The notes below the pieces were generated by a model. The model did not search any database, was not told the origin of the DNA, and saw nothing but the letters and a program-made list of their open reading frames with translations. DNA of 64,000 nucleotides, taken from the NCBI RefSeq assembly GCF_000144915.1, contig NC_014374.1, forward strand, positions 682,001 to 746,000. Direction: 5' to 3'. The position numbers were made by a program, and so were the translations under genes. Origin of the DNA: Acidilobus saccharovorans 345-15 (GTDB lineage: Archaea > Thermoproteota > Thermoprotei_A > Sulfolobales > Acidilobaceae). Shown here piece after piece: positions 42,905-51,866 of the stretch (position 1 is its first letter; the number at the start of each line of letters is the position of its first letter).

Positions 42905-43630
42905 TTATGACCTCCTCGGCCACCTTCCAGTCCTCTGGAGGTAGGCCTTAAGGTACGGCGTGTCCTGAACCTTCCCGTCGCTCAGGTACTCCATGAGCAG
43001 CCCGGGGGGCCTGGGCCGCCTCGGCGACACCCTTATGACCCTGGTGGGAGTCGCTATTATGTCAACAGGCACGTCGTAGGGCATGTGGGGGACGTCGCTG
43101 ACTACCTGAACGTCGTGCACTGTGGTGGCTATTGGCGTGGAGTCGCTCACCTTCCCCATCTCCCTCAACATGGCGTACTCGAGCTCGCTGTAGCCCTCCC
43201 CCTTGCCCACCCTGAAGCCGCCCGGCGACACGGCCACGGAGCCGACCACTATAAGGTCTATGTTAGGCGCCGACTCCACGTCTATCTTCTCGCCTACCCT
43301 GGTGAAGCCCGTTATTGAGGACGCGTAGCCCGGGTCCACCCTGGACGGGTCAAGGAGGTAGAACTGGCCCCGCAGCCTCGGCGTCGGCACGAGCACCAGC
43401 TTCCCGGCCCTCAGGGCCAGCTCCCTGACAGGCCTCTGCGGGGAGTCCGGGTTGACCTTGATTACCCTGGCCCTCCTGAACTCCTCTGTTGACGCCAGGT
43501 TCTCGGCCGCCCTCCTGGAGCCCACGAAGTTGGGTATCCTCCCGTGGACTGGCCTTGGAAACGAGGCCACGTTGGTCCTCTCCATGAGGTCCCATATCAT
43601 CTGCCTGAGCGACTGCTTCTCGTCAGCCAC
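42905..43630 (-). CDS. 5-formyltetrahydrofolate cyclo-ligase family protein
   Basis: 241 residues from the GTG at 43630, which has GGGAG 8 bases upstream; TTG 43636 is the alternative, and the frame is open further into the divergent gene. SLRQMIWDLMERTNVASFPR, then GRIPNFVGSRRAAENLA and LVPTPRLRGQFYLLDPSRVD, are typical of the archaeal/MTHFSD-like branch. VSPGGFRVGKGEGYSELEY carries the phosphate-binding GKGEGYSDLE motif of the family. It may isomerise 5-formyl-folate to 5,10-methenyl; archaeal relatives may act on tetrahydromethanopterin-type pterins or have another role. Confidence 0.82.
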   Translation of the reverse strand: MADEKQSLRQMIWDLMERTNVASFPRPVHGRIPNFVGSRRAAENLASTEEFRRARVIKVNPDSPQRPVRELALRAGKLVLVPTPRLRGQFYLLDPSRVDPGYASSITGFTRVGEKIDVESAPNIDLIVVGSVAVSPGGFRVGKGEGYSELEYAMLREMGKVSDSTPIATTVHDVQVVSDVPHMPYDVPVDIIATPTRVIRVSPRRPRPPGLLMEYLSDGKVQDTPYLKAYLQRTGRWPRRS

Positions 43631-43716
43631 ATCCAAGGCTCCCAGCTCTCGCCCTGAGTTATGGGCCCGGGGCCTTTTAGCTTGGCCCGCGGCCTCAGCC
43701 TGGGAGCCTGGGAGCG

Positions 43717-44166
43717 TTGAGGCTCTGGTCCATAGATCCGTCATACCTTGACGCCAGGGGGCTTGTAGCCCTCTGGAGGGAGGGCCTCCTGGCCCAGAGG
43801 GCGTTGATGGGCATGACCAGGGGCTACGTCAACCACCCGCAGCTGCTCAGGTTCAGTGCCACCAGGGACCCTGTGCTCTACATAGGCAGCTACCTCTACT
43901 ACGTCTACCTTGAGGGGGTCAGGAGGGGCTACAGGTTTGACCTGGGCAGGGTCGTTAAGTACAGCACCTCAGTGAAGAGGGTCCCAGTCACAAGCGGGCA
44001 GCTTGCCTATGAGTTCAGGCACCTTCTCGCCAAGCTCACGGCAAGGGACCCAGAGAGGTACAGGGCGCTTGTCAACGTCAGGGAGGTGAGGCCGCACCCG
44101 CTGTTTTACGTAATTGAAGGCGATGTGGAGCCCTGGGAGAGGGTGAAGGAAAGGAGGGAAGGTTAA
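43717..44166 (+). CDS. T4 endonuclease V-like DNA glycosylase/lyase
   Basis: 149 residues from TTG. RLWSIDPSYLDARGLVALWR and REGLLAQRALMGMTRGYVNH are the start of the Pyr_excise family (PF03013), with the catalytic N-terminal region, and HPQLLRFSATRDP continues the pattern. The T4 enzyme excises pyrimidine dimers as glycosylase and AP lyase; archaeal members are probably base-excision enzymes but little tested. Divergent from the cyclo-ligase-like gene. Confidence 0.8.
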   Translation: MRLWSIDPSYLDARGLVALWREGLLAQRALMGMTRGYVNHPQLLRFSATRDPVLYIGSYLYYVYLEGVRRGYRFDLGRVVKYSTSVKRVPVTSGQLAYEFRHLLAKLTARDPERYRALVNVREVRPHPLFYVIEGDVEPWERVKERREG

Positions 44167-44196
44167 AAAGGAAGTGTTGAGGCAAGGACTTCAGGG

Positions 44197-44202
44197 AAAA
44201 AA
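44197..44202 (-). terminator. T6 terminator of the sugar-binding protein gene
   Basis: Six T on the reverse strand some 20 bases after the stop at 44223, followed by a second T5 run at about 44165-44169. Confidence 0.4.
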
Positions 44203-44222
44203 GACGTTGGGATGCCGCCACC

Positions 44223-45824
44223 TCACGGCAGTGAGTACGTCGGGCACACGTAGCTCGTGTTCACGGAGTTCGTCGAGGCTATGACCCAGGGCGGGTAGTA
44301 GCCGTCGAAGGGCTTGCCCGAGAGGCCCAGGTAGCCGAGGCCTGCCTTGGCGGCGGCATACCACTCGCTGCACTCCTCGTGCATCATTGAGGCGAACTGG
44401 CTGTTGTAGACAGGTATGTAGGGCTTCCCCACCTCCTGCAGGGCCAGGAGCTGAGATATCCAGGTGCCGAAGACGTCAGCGAAGGTGCCCCCGTCGGGCA
44501 TCCACCACACGAACTGGTCGGGCGGCGTCGATATGGCCTGCTCCCAGTCGACGTACCTTGAAGGCGCGAATGACCACCACTTCGGCGAGGTCGCGTTCTT
44601 GTACATGGGCACCGCCTTCCACGTGCCCCACGTCACCTGCCCCTGGTAGGACATGAAGAACTCGGCGAACGTGACGCCCTCCTGGGTGGTCGGGAACCCT
44701 GCGGGCACGCCTATGGAGCCTATGGCTATCGCGTAGACCTCCTGTGTGCCCGGGAACGGCTCGGCGACCACGGTCACGTTGGGCCAGCTTATGTAGGGCT
44801 CGGTGGCAGGGTATATGGTGGTGTTGTCATAGTCGTACGCGTAGGGCGGCACCCAGTTCCCGTTGGCCTGGAACACGGCCTTCCCATCAATGAGGTCGCT
44901 GAGGCCCTGGGTCCAGGTGAGGTCCTGCCAGCCGGGGTAGTCGTAGGAGGTGAAGTTGAGGAAGAGGTAGTCAGTCTCGTTTATTATGCTCTGTATGGTG
45001 GAGTTGCCAAGGTCAACAACGCCGTACATGGTCTCAAGGTATACCCTGGCGCCTCCGACGGGTCCAAAGTTCTGGACCAGCAGGGACAGATATATGTTGT
45101 TCCAGAGCTCCAGCTGGTCCCAGCCGCCGTCCGCGCCTGGCACCATCCACGGGGTGACGCCGTGCTCGGCCAGCTGAACGGTGTCGTAGATGAGCGTGCT
45201 CATGTTTGTTGGCAGCGGCAGGTTGTACTGCCTTAGCGCCTTCATGTTGATGAACAGCAGCGCCCCTCTCTCGAGGTCTATGGGCGCCGAGGGCATTGTG
45301 CCGTTGTAGGCGCTGGCCTCAACTACCGCAGGCACCACATTGTCCCAGAGGCCCTTCATGCTCATCATTATCGGCGTGAAGTTGACGAAGCTCCTCGCCC
45401 CGCTGGGGGCGGCGAGCACGTAGGAGGCTATCAGGGGGCCCGTGTCGGCCTGGAAGGCCGCGGGGGGCTTGCCGGCCGCCATCATGCCAAGCACCACGAA
45501 CTTCGCGTTGGTGCCGCCAGCGCCTGGTATGACCTCAGGGCTTATCACGTACTGGGGGTAGGCGGCCTCAAAGGCGTTGATGACGTGGTCTAACGCTATC
45601 CTGCCCTCAGTGGCCCACCACGTGTAGAACGTTATGGTAGTGACCGTTGTAGTTGTAGTTGTCGTTATCGGCGTCGTCACGCTGGTTGTGGTAGTGGTCG
45701 GCGTTGTCGTGGTCACGTGGTGCCTCGTCGAGACGTACGCGAGGTAGCCGCCAACGGCGGCGACCACCACGATGACTATAACTATGGCCGCTATGGCCGC
45801 TGAGCTCAAGGACCTCGAGCTCAT
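44223..45824 (-). CDS. Sugar-type ABC solute-binding protein (GlcS-like)
   Basis: 533 residues from ATG 45824; GGTG lies 8 bases upstream, and the GTG at 45833 is the alternative. An N-terminal anchor (about 8-30) precedes a Thr-rich tether (about 36-65), then the binding domain starting ITFYTWWATEGRIALDHVIN. The FEAAYPQYVISPEV and GTNAKFVVLGMMAAGKPPAAF segments are SBP_bac_1 patterns, close to the Sulfolobus glucose receptor type. About ten sequons. The anchor-plus-tether order is the reverse of the C-terminal tether in the broken protein at 11431. No transport partners are adjacent. Confidence 0.87.
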   Translation of the reverse strand: MSSRSLSSAAIAAIVIVIVVVAAVGGYLAYVSTRHHVTTTTPTTTTTSVTTPITTTTTTTVTTITFYTWWATEGRIALDHVINAFEAAYPQYVISPEVIPGAGGTNAKFVVLGMMAAGKPPAAFQADTGPLIASYVLAAPSGARSFVNFTPIMMSMKGLWDNVVPAVVEASAYNGTMPSAPIDLERGALLFINMKALRQYNLPLPTNMSTLIYDTVQLAEHGVTPWMVPGADGGWDQLELWNNIYLSLLVQNFGPVGGARVYLETMYGVVDLGNSTIQSIINETDYLFLNFTSYDYPGWQDLTWTQGLSDLIDGKAVFQANGNWVPPYAYDYDNTTIYPATEPYISWPNVTVVAEPFPGTQEVYAIAIGSIGVPAGFPTTQEGVTFAEFFMSYQGQVTWGTWKAVPMYKNATSPKWWSFAPSRYVDWEQAISTPPDQFVWWMPDGGTFADVFGTWISQLLALQEVGKPYIPVYNSQFASMMHEECSEWYAAAKAGLGYLGLSGKPFDGYYPPWVIASTNSVNTSYVCPTYSLP

Positions 45825-45926
45825 TTCATTCACACCTTTTAGCCACAGCCCTGAGAGTTAAAAGCCTGACATGTATACACGTAGGTATTGCCGTTTTTTA
45901 TCAAGCGTTGCCGAGGCGCAGGCCTA

Positions 45927-45936
45927 CAATTAAAAT
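45927..45936 (+). promoter_or_regulatory. TATA box for the DedA gene
   Basis: CAATTAAAAT centred 26 bases before the ATG at 45957; leaderless transcript expected. Confidence 0.55.
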
Positions 45937-45956
45937 GCCCTGCGTAGGTACCACGT

Positions 45957-46628
45957 ATGGGAGAACAATTGAACGCCGTCCGCTGGCTCGCCGTCGCAGT
46001 AATAGCAGTTGGCGCCGGGCTGGCAGCGTTCAAGGCCGTGAGGCCTGACTCGGCGCTGATATCGTATATTGCAGGGCTGACGGAGCTCGCCATAGGCAGG
46101 CTGGGCTACGCGGGGGTCGCGGGGCTCATGGCCCTTGAAAGCGCTGCCATACCAGTGCCAAGCGAGGTCGTCGTCCCCCTGGCGGCCCTTCACTTCAGGT
46201 CGCCGCAGGGGCTCATCAGCGTGGTCCTGGCGTCAACTGCCGGCAACCTGCTGGGGTCAGCAGCGCTTTACTTTATAGCAAGGGAGGGCGGGAGAGGGCT
46301 CCTCTACAGGTACTCATCGACCCTTGGCATAGGCAGGGAGGAGCTGAGGAGGGCCGAGGAGTTCTTCGCCAGCAGGGGAGGCCTGGCCGTTATAGTTGGC
46401 AGGGTGCTGCCCGCCGTGAGGACGTACATATCAGCCCCTCCTGGGCTCTTCAGGATGGCCGTTGCAAGGTTTCTGGCGTACACCCTGGCGGGCTCGGTGG
46501 CCTGGAACTCCCTCCTGGCCTGGCTGGGCTACAGCTTCGGTTACGCCATAATATCCTCGCCGTGGCTTGACTACGCCGGGGCCGCGGGGCTAGTGATCCT
46601 TGGCCTCGTGATGCTTTTCAGGGCGTAG
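45957..46628 (+). CDS. DedA-family membrane protein
   Basis: 223 residues. MALESAAIPVPSEVVVPLAA is the re-entrant loop with the essential Pro/Glu of DedA/SNARE-associated (PF09335) proteins. EEFFASRGGLAVIVGRVLPA and RTYISAPPGLFRMAVARFLA carry the second conserved helix-loop with the conserved Arg residues. Four to five other membrane segments. DedA proteins scramble or flip lipids such as polyprenyl phosphate in bacteria; in this organism it might recycle the glycan lipid carrier, which is inference. Confidence 0.88.
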   Translation: MGEQLNAVRWLAVAVIAVGAGLAAFKAVRPDSALISYIAGLTELAIGRLGYAGVAGLMALESAAIPVPSEVVVPLAALHFRSPQGLISVVLASTAGNLLGSAALYFIAREGGRGLLYRYSSTLGIGREELRRAEEFFASRGGLAVIVGRVLPAVRTYISAPPGLFRMAVARFLAYTLAGSVAWNSLLAWLGYSFGYAIISSPWLDYAGAAGLVILGLVMLFRA

Positions 46629-46683
46629 GTCCCGGGCCAGCGTTTATTAGCGTCTCAAGCGGAGCAGGGAGTGGCGTCTGAAT

Positions 46684-47583
46684 TTGATAGAACTCAAGGA
46701 CTTGACAAAGTATTATGGAAGGGCCCGAGGGATTGAGCACGTTACGTTCTCCGTCAACAACGGCGAGGTGGTCGGCCTGGTTGGCCTTAACGGCGCCGGC
46801 AAGACAACGACAATAAAGGTCACGGCCGGGGTGCTGAGGCCTACCTCCGGGGACGCGATAATAGACGGCATAAGCATTGTGAGCGACAAGGTCGAGGCGT
46901 CAAGGAGGGTCGGGTGGGTGCCGGAGCTGCCCAACTTCGAGGACGACTTCAGGGCCAAGGACTACCTGGTCTACCTGGCGGGCTACTATAACATAACTGG
47001 GAGGCAGGCAGATGAGCTAGCCGAGAGGCTCCTGGCCGAGGTGGGCCTCTCGGGCGCGGAGGGCAGGAGGCTCAGGGAGTACTCCCAGGGAATGAGGAAG
47101 AGGTTCGCCCTGGCGGCCTCCATGATATCTGACCCTGACAACTACCTCTTTGACGAGGTGCTCAACGGCCTTGACCCCCAGGGCATAGCGTTCTTCAGGA
47201 AGTTCGCCCTCGACTCAAGGCAGGGGGGCAAGGCAATACTGTTCTCCTCGCACATACTGAGCGAGGTGCAGAACGTGGCCAACAGGGTGGTCTTCATACA
47301 CAGGGGCAGGGCGATAGCAGTGAAGGCCATGGATGAGATAATGGCTGAGGCCAGGGCAGCCGTGAAGGTAGTCGTCGCTAACCCTGACGACAAGGTCCTT
47401 GACGTGCTCTCGCAGCTCGGCAAGGCCAGGGCGATGGGCAGGGACTCCTTCGAGGTCTCAGGGGCGAGCCCTGACCAGGTGACGTCGCAGCTGGTGGCCA
47501 GGGGCTACAAGGTCATGCAGGTGACCCAGGTCGGCGGCCTGGAGGAGTACTTCTTCTCCCTCATAGGGGGTGAGGGGAGTTGA
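46684..47583 (+). CDS. ABC transporter ATP-binding protein
   Basis: 299 residues from TTG. Walker A is LVGLNGAGKTTTIK, the Q-loop region is WVPELPNFEDDFRA, the signature is YSQGMRKRFALAASM, Walker B ends YLFDEVLNGLD with the catalytic Glu, and the switch His lies in FSSHILSEV. The C-terminal 90 residues are the accessory domain of ABC-2 (CcmA-type) systems. The stop overlaps the permease start (TTGA). The pair forms a complete ABC-2 exporter. Confidence 0.92.
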   Translation: MIELKDLTKYYGRARGIEHVTFSVNNGEVVGLVGLNGAGKTTTIKVTAGVLRPTSGDAIIDGISIVSDKVEASRRVGWVPELPNFEDDFRAKDYLVYLAGYYNITGRQADELAERLLAEVGLSGAEGRRLREYSQGMRKRFALAASMISDPDNYLFDEVLNGLDPQGIAFFRKFALDSRQGGKAILFSSHILSEVQNVANRVVFIHRGRAIAVKAMDEIMAEARAAVKVVVANPDDKVLDVLSQLGKARAMGRDSFEVSGASPDQVTSQLVARGYKVMQVTQVGGLEEYFFSLIGGEGS

Positions 47584-48857
47584 AGGGGGCGGCGCTCTAC
47601 GACCTGAGGAGGTCGCTCCTCAACAAGGCCCTGATCATAATAGTGATAGCGGTGGTTGCCCTGGGCGCCGGCATAGCTTACCTGGAGCTCAGCCTGTCGA
47701 GGTCAATAGCGCCCTACTACATTGTGATCGAGCCCTTCCACAACGGCAGCTCGCTGGGCCTCCTGCTCAGCCCCTCCGGGAGCCCCCTGGGCAACGCAAG
47801 GATCTACGTGATATACCCCAACTCGTCGCCGGGCGTCTTGGTCACCAACTCCAGCGGCTACGTCCTGATTGGGAGCGGAGTGGGAATAGGGCCCGTCTAC
47901 GTGAACGGAGCCAACAGGTCAGTTATGTTGGGCACCGCGGCGCTGGTTAACGTCAACCTGAGGGCGGGCAGGGCGACGCTGTTCTTCAGCGTCTACCCCG
48001 AGCCTGGGGCCAGGGAGTTCAAGGTCTACGTGCGCCAGGCGGAGCTCGGGCTCAGGGGCAGGATAATCAATTACACGGCCGCGCAGTACCTGGGCGAGTA
48101 CGGGCCCGGCATATGGAGGGCCGAGGTCAAGGTAGGGCCTGAGCCCGCGGTGGTTATCACCGCGGTGCCCGTTAACTCGAGCTCCGCGACAAATGAGACC
48201 ACAGAGCTCATGCCGCCTGAGCTGGAGCTCAAGTCAGTGGCCTTCCAGCCCATGGCCACAGCTGCCAACATAATGGCCGAGTTCCTGCCACTCGTAGCCC
48301 TGTTCCTGACCAATGACCTGTTCGCGAGGCTCAGGTCAACCAGGGCCATAGAGTTCCTCCTGGCCAGGCCCATAACCAAGGGACAGCTGCTGACCTCAAG
48401 GTACTCCGCCGGCCTCCTGGCCCTGCTGATCTCAGCGCTGCTGGCCTCAGCGGCCCTGGGGCTCATAGTTTACCTCATGGCTGGGCCCGTGGTGACCCTA
48501 AGCGACGCGCTCGTGGTCTTCGCTGCCTCCTTTGCAAGCGCGGCGGCGTTTTACTCGCTCCTCTACCTCGTCTCCGCGGCCACCAGGGGGCACTTCATAG
48601 CCATAGCCGTCATCCTTTATATAGTCCTCTACCTGTTCAATTTCAGCTTTATAGCGGCCGCCATAGCGCAGCGGCCCTGGCTCGTCTACGCTGGGCCCCT
48701 GGGGGCCGCGGGCTCCATCATAAGCGGCTACCTGGGGGTCTCCTCGCTGCTTCAGTCAGGCGTCAGCTACTCCGAGGCCGCCGCCTCCCTGGCGGCGTGG
48801 GCTGTGGTCCCCATAGCGGCCGCCATAGCGCTGTACTCAAGGTCTGGCGAGCCATAA
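47580..48857 (+). CDS. ABC-2 type permease
   Basis: 425 residues from TTG with GGGGAG upstream. One N-terminal membrane helix (about 15-38), an unusually long external domain (about 40-220) with sequons and a carboxypeptidase-regulatory-like beta pattern (NARIYVIYPNSSPGVLVTNS), then five to six helices. LRSTRAIEFLLARPITKGQLLTSRY is the typical cytosolic loop of ABC-2 permeases, here spread over the third and fourth segments. Partner of the ATPase at 46684. Substrate unknown. Confidence 0.85.
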   Translation: MKGAALYDLRRSLLNKALIIIVIAVVALGAGIAYLELSLSRSIAPYYIVIEPFHNGSSLGLLLSPSGSPLGNARIYVIYPNSSPGVLVTNSSGYVLIGSGVGIGPVYVNGANRSVMLGTAALVNVNLRAGRATLFFSVYPEPGAREFKVYVRQAELGLRGRIINYTAAQYLGEYGPGIWRAEVKVGPEPAVVITAVPVNSSSATNETTELMPPELELKSVAFQPMATAANIMAEFLPLVALFLTNDLFARLRSTRAIEFLLARPITKGQLLTSRYSAGLLALLISALLASAALGLIVYLMAGPVVTLSDALVVFAASFASAAAFYSLLYLVSAATRGHFIAIAVILYIVLYLFNFSFIAAAIAQRPWLVYAGPLGAAGSIISGYLGVSSLLQSGVSYSEAAASLAAWAVVPIAAAIALYSRSGEP

Positions 48858-48890
48858 TTACCTCCTGGCCACTGGGACTGGGGGAGTCCC

Positions 48891-49781
48891 TTGAGGGAGG
48901 CGTCCCTCATAGGCGTCGAGCTGCCCGAGGTCAGGAAGGGCGACGACCTGGCCTCACTCATATGCTCCTCCGTAAGCCTCCGGGACCGCGACGTGGTAGC
49001 GGTGGCCAGCAAGGTCGTGTCCAAGGCCAAGGGCTACCTGCTTGACGTCAGTAAGGTGAGGCCGAGCGAGAGGGCCATTAGGATAGCGTCGGCCCTGGGC
49101 ATGGACCCCAGGTGGGTTGAGCTTGTGCTAAGCCAGAGCGACGACGTTCTTGGCGTCATACCTGTAAAGGAGCTCTACGACTCTGGCGTGCTGAGGCTCG
49201 AGGACGTGGCGTATGACGCGGAGGCCGCCAGGAGGGCCCTTGAGAGGTTCCCCTACCTCTTCATAGTGAGGCGCTCAGGCATGATATGGACTGACGCGGG
49301 CATAGACGCCTCCAACGTGCCCGGGGGCCTCTACGCAGTGCCTCCCCCAGACCCGGACGCCGAGGCCAGGGAGCTCTCTAACAGCATAGCCTCGAGGTGC
49401 GGCGCCAGGGTGGCCGTCGTCCTCTGCGACACGGAGGTCAGCGTGGCCGGCGCCTCGACTGACAGGGCCATAGGCTCCTACGGCATAAGGCCCGTCGACA
49501 GGGGCTTTGGGAAGCCCGACAGGAACGGGGTGCCCAAGTACGGCGGCGTCGACCATATTGCTAACGAGGTCTGCGCCTCCGCCGCCCTGCTGGCGAGGCA
49601 GACGAGCGAGTCAATACCTGTGGTTGTAGTGAGGGGCATAAGCTACGAGTGGTACGAGGGCGGCCTGAGGGACTTCTCCATGAGGCAGCCCACCGAGGCG
49701 CTGAGGGCCGTGATAAGGGCGAGCCTGAGGGCCCTGGGACCTGACGCGTTAGCCAAGCTTGTTGGCGACCTCGCTCCCTAA
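48891..49781 (+). CDS. cofE: CofE-like F420 gamma-glutamyl ligase
   Basis: 296 residues from TTG. VVAVASKVVSKAKGYLLDVS, followed by VRPSERAIRIA, and WTDAGIDASNVPGG are the nucleotide/metal-binding segments of CofE (PF01996). CDTEVSVAGASTDRAIGSYG then PDRNGVPKYGGVDHIANEV match the second half. CofE adds glutamates to coenzyme F420-0. No other F420 genes lie in the window, and fermentative crenarchaea often lack a known F420 pathway, so a related ligation may be its role. The ABC permease gene ends 33 bases upstream. Confidence 0.82.
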   Translation: MREASLIGVELPEVRKGDDLASLICSSVSLRDRDVVAVASKVVSKAKGYLLDVSKVRPSERAIRIASALGMDPRWVELVLSQSDDVLGVIPVKELYDSGVLRLEDVAYDAEAARRALERFPYLFIVRRSGMIWTDAGIDASNVPGGLYAVPPPDPDAEARELSNSIASRCGARVAVVLCDTEVSVAGASTDRAIGSYGIRPVDRGFGKPDRNGVPKYGGVDHIANEVCASAALLARQTSESIPVVVVRGISYEWYEGGLRDFSMRQPTEALRAVIRASLRALGPDALAKLVGDLAP

Positions 49782-49896
49782 GGCCAGGCCCTCAGTCGCC
49801 CGACAGCGCCGTTTTCTCTTAACATAGAAAGCTTTTATCTCTCCCAGGACTAACTTATACAGGGGACAGCTCACGTTTGAGAGCTTTGTTAAAAAG

Positions 49897-51093
49897 ATGA
49901 TGGACAGATTTAATTTTAACGTTGAGCTGGTCGACGGCCTTGAGCTGTCGGAGCCCGAGGGCCCCCTGCCCCTCTACGTTCACGTCCCCTTCTGCCCCTT
50001 CATGTGCCCCTTCTGCGTGTTCTTCAGCGTCCCCTACAGGGAGGCTGCTGCCAGGGCCTACGTCAAGTCCCTGACGGCTGAGGTCGAGGGCCTCATGAGC
50101 CGCTGGGAGGGCGCCCGCTTCCCTGAGGTCTACGTGGGAGGGGGCACCCCCACCATGCTGACCGAGGGCGTGTGCGAGCTCCTCGACGTTATAAGGTCCT
50201 ACCAGGGGGCCGTGGAGGCCTCTGTCGAGGGCTCGCCCTATGACGTTGACGACAACAAGGTCTCGATGCTGGCCTCCGCCGGGGTCACGAGGATATCGCT
50301 TGGGGTCCAGTCCTTCTTCCCGGACAGGCTTGCCAGGCTTGGGAGGCCCAGGATAAGCTCGGAGGCCATACTCTCGACCATAGAGGCCTGCTCCAGGGTA
50401 AAGACAGTCAACGTTGACATAATCTTCAACTACCCCGGGCAGAGGGAGGGGGACCTCATTGACGAGGTCGAGGCGTTCTACAACAGCAAGGCAAACCAGC
50501 TGACCCTCTACCCCCTCATGCCTTCAATAAGGGAGCCGGCCACCGTTTGCCCGTGCAGTGAGAAAAGGGAGAGGGCCCTCTACAGGCTCGCCGTCAGCCA
50601 GGCCAGGAGGCTTGGCCTGACCCAACTGACGGCCTGGTGTTTCTCTAAGTCGTCCGGCGGCCTCAGTGATGAGTACATAGTGGACTCAGACCTCTTCGTT
50701 GGTGTCGGGGCGGGGGCCATGAGCCACCTCAGGGGGCTCTTCACGGCCAACACATTCAACATATCTAAGTATGAGTCGCTCGTGGCCAAGGGAGAGCCAA
50801 CCGTAAGCCTTGCCAGGAGGCTCAGCAGGGAAGAGGAGGAGAGGCTCTACGCGCTTTACGGCCTCTACGGCCTCGGGCTTGACAAGGACGGCTTCAGGAG
50901 GAAGTTCGGGAGGGGCGTCTACAGGGCCATGCCGAGGGAGCTGCTCTTAATGGAGCTGCTCGGGCTCGTCAAGGACACGGGGAGGAGCATAGTGCCCACC
51001 AGCAGGGGGCTCTACGCGGTCAGCCTGCTCATGAAGCTCTTCTACATTAAGGTCTCCCACATAAGGGCTATGGCTATAAGGGCGAGCCTCTGA
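49897..51093 (+). CDS. Radical SAM protein, HemW/HemN-like
   Basis: 398 residues. The [4Fe-4S]/SAM motif is CPFMCPFC (CX3CX2C, residues 33-40), followed by VYVGGGTPTMLTEGVCELLD and GVTRISLGVQSFFPDRLARL, both diagnostic of the coproporphyrinogen-III-oxidase-like group. LGVGAGAM-type HemW C-terminal sequence appears as FVGVGAGAMSHLRG. The frame stays open 10 codons upstream (QLTFESFVKK) with no usual start codon, so the ATG pair at 49897 is taken. The TATA box at 49831-49840 predicts a 35-base leader. Relatives act in heme delivery or methyl/methylthio chemistry; true function unknown. Confidence 0.82.
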   Translation: MMDRFNFNVELVDGLELSEPEGPLPLYVHVPFCPFMCPFCVFFSVPYREAAARAYVKSLTAEVEGLMSRWEGARFPEVYVGGGTPTMLTEGVCELLDVIRSYQGAVEASVEGSPYDVDDNKVSMLASAGVTRISLGVQSFFPDRLARLGRPRISSEAILSTIEACSRVKTVNVDIIFNYPGQREGDLIDEVEAFYNSKANQLTLYPLMPSIREPATVCPCSEKRERALYRLAVSQARRLGLTQLTAWCFSKSSGGLSDEYIVDSDLFVGVGAGAMSHLRGLFTANTFNISKYESLVAKGEPTVSLARRLSREEEERLYALYGLYGLGLDKDGFRRKFGRGVYRAMPRELLLMELLGLVKDTGRSIVPTSRGLYAVSLLMKLFYIKVSHIRAMAIRASL

Positions 51094-51112
51094 GCCAGCG
51101 CCGGGACCGCCG

Positions 51113-51772
51113 TTGCTGGGCCCCGCCACCGACGTCGCCCTGGCCCTGCTGGGCTCTGAGGGCTGCGTGCCCCTGAGCGACGTCGCTTCGAGGGCCGGGC
51201 TCAGCCGTGACGTTGTCCAGGCCTACCTGAGCAGGATGGAGGAGGTCGGCGGCCTGAGGCTTGAGGGAGATTCCGCGTGCCCCCTCAACAGGGCCCTCCT
51301 GGCGGCAGCGGCTGTGAGGCTCGGGGCTGACCCGGAGGCCGTGTCAAGGCTCCTCAGCTGGAGGGACTTTGAGGGGCTGGTGGCGGAGGCCCTGAGCGAG
51401 GCCGGCCTCCGCGTGTGGAGGAACCTCAGGGTGCCGGGCAGGGGAGGCCTCGAGGTCGACGTGCTTGGCCTTGAGGGCGACCGAGGCGTCGTCGTTGACT
51501 GCAAGAGGTGGTCCTACAGGTCGAGCTCACCTTCAAGGATAGCGGAGGCGGCCTTAAGGCACGCTGAGAGGGCCAGGAGGCTGATAGCCCTCTGGGGGTC
51601 CCTCGGGCTCCCAGACATGCCAAGGAGGCTGCTGCCAGCCCTGGTGGTCCTCAGGGAGGACCTGCCAAAGGTTGTCAACGGGGTCGCCGTGGTGCCCGTG
51701 CTGCAGCTCAGCGGCTTCACCAGGGAACTTGAGGCGGTTGTAGACGAGCTGGGCATCGACACTGGCCTTTAG
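51113..51772 (+). CDS. Winged helix plus PD-(D/E)XK nuclease-like protein
   Basis: 219 residues from TTG. Residues 5-55 are a winged helix (LSDVASRAGLSRDVVQAYLS). From about 85 a nuclease fold: WRDFEGLVAEALSEAGLRVW, then the catalytic core EVDVLGLEGDRGVVVDCKRW with Asp, Asp and Lys in the PD-DXK order. Resembles Mrr/RecB-type archaeal restriction-like nucleases. No methyltransferase or helicase partner is adjacent, so it is an orphan nuclease or repair protein. 20 bases after the radical SAM gene. Confidence 0.75.
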   Translation: MLGPATDVALALLGSEGCVPLSDVASRAGLSRDVVQAYLSRMEEVGGLRLEGDSACPLNRALLAAAAVRLGADPEAVSRLLSWRDFEGLVAEALSEAGLRVWRNLRVPGRGGLEVDVLGLEGDRGVVVDCKRWSYRSSSPSRIAEAALRHAERARRLIALWGSLGLPDMPRRLLPALVVLREDLPKVVNGVAVVPVLQLSGFTRELEAVVDELGIDTGL

Positions 51773-51866
51773 AAGCTGCTAGTAGCTAAGCGGCCGTTGA
51801 TGCAGCCCACTGTGAGCCCCGCTGTACATTTAACTTAGCCCGGCCGCAAAACCGCCGGAGGTAAAT

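Noticed and set aside
45630-45720. Tandem repeat / possible CRISPR-like array
   Set aside because: It is the Thr codon-rich tether of the sugar-binding protein; no spaced repeats.
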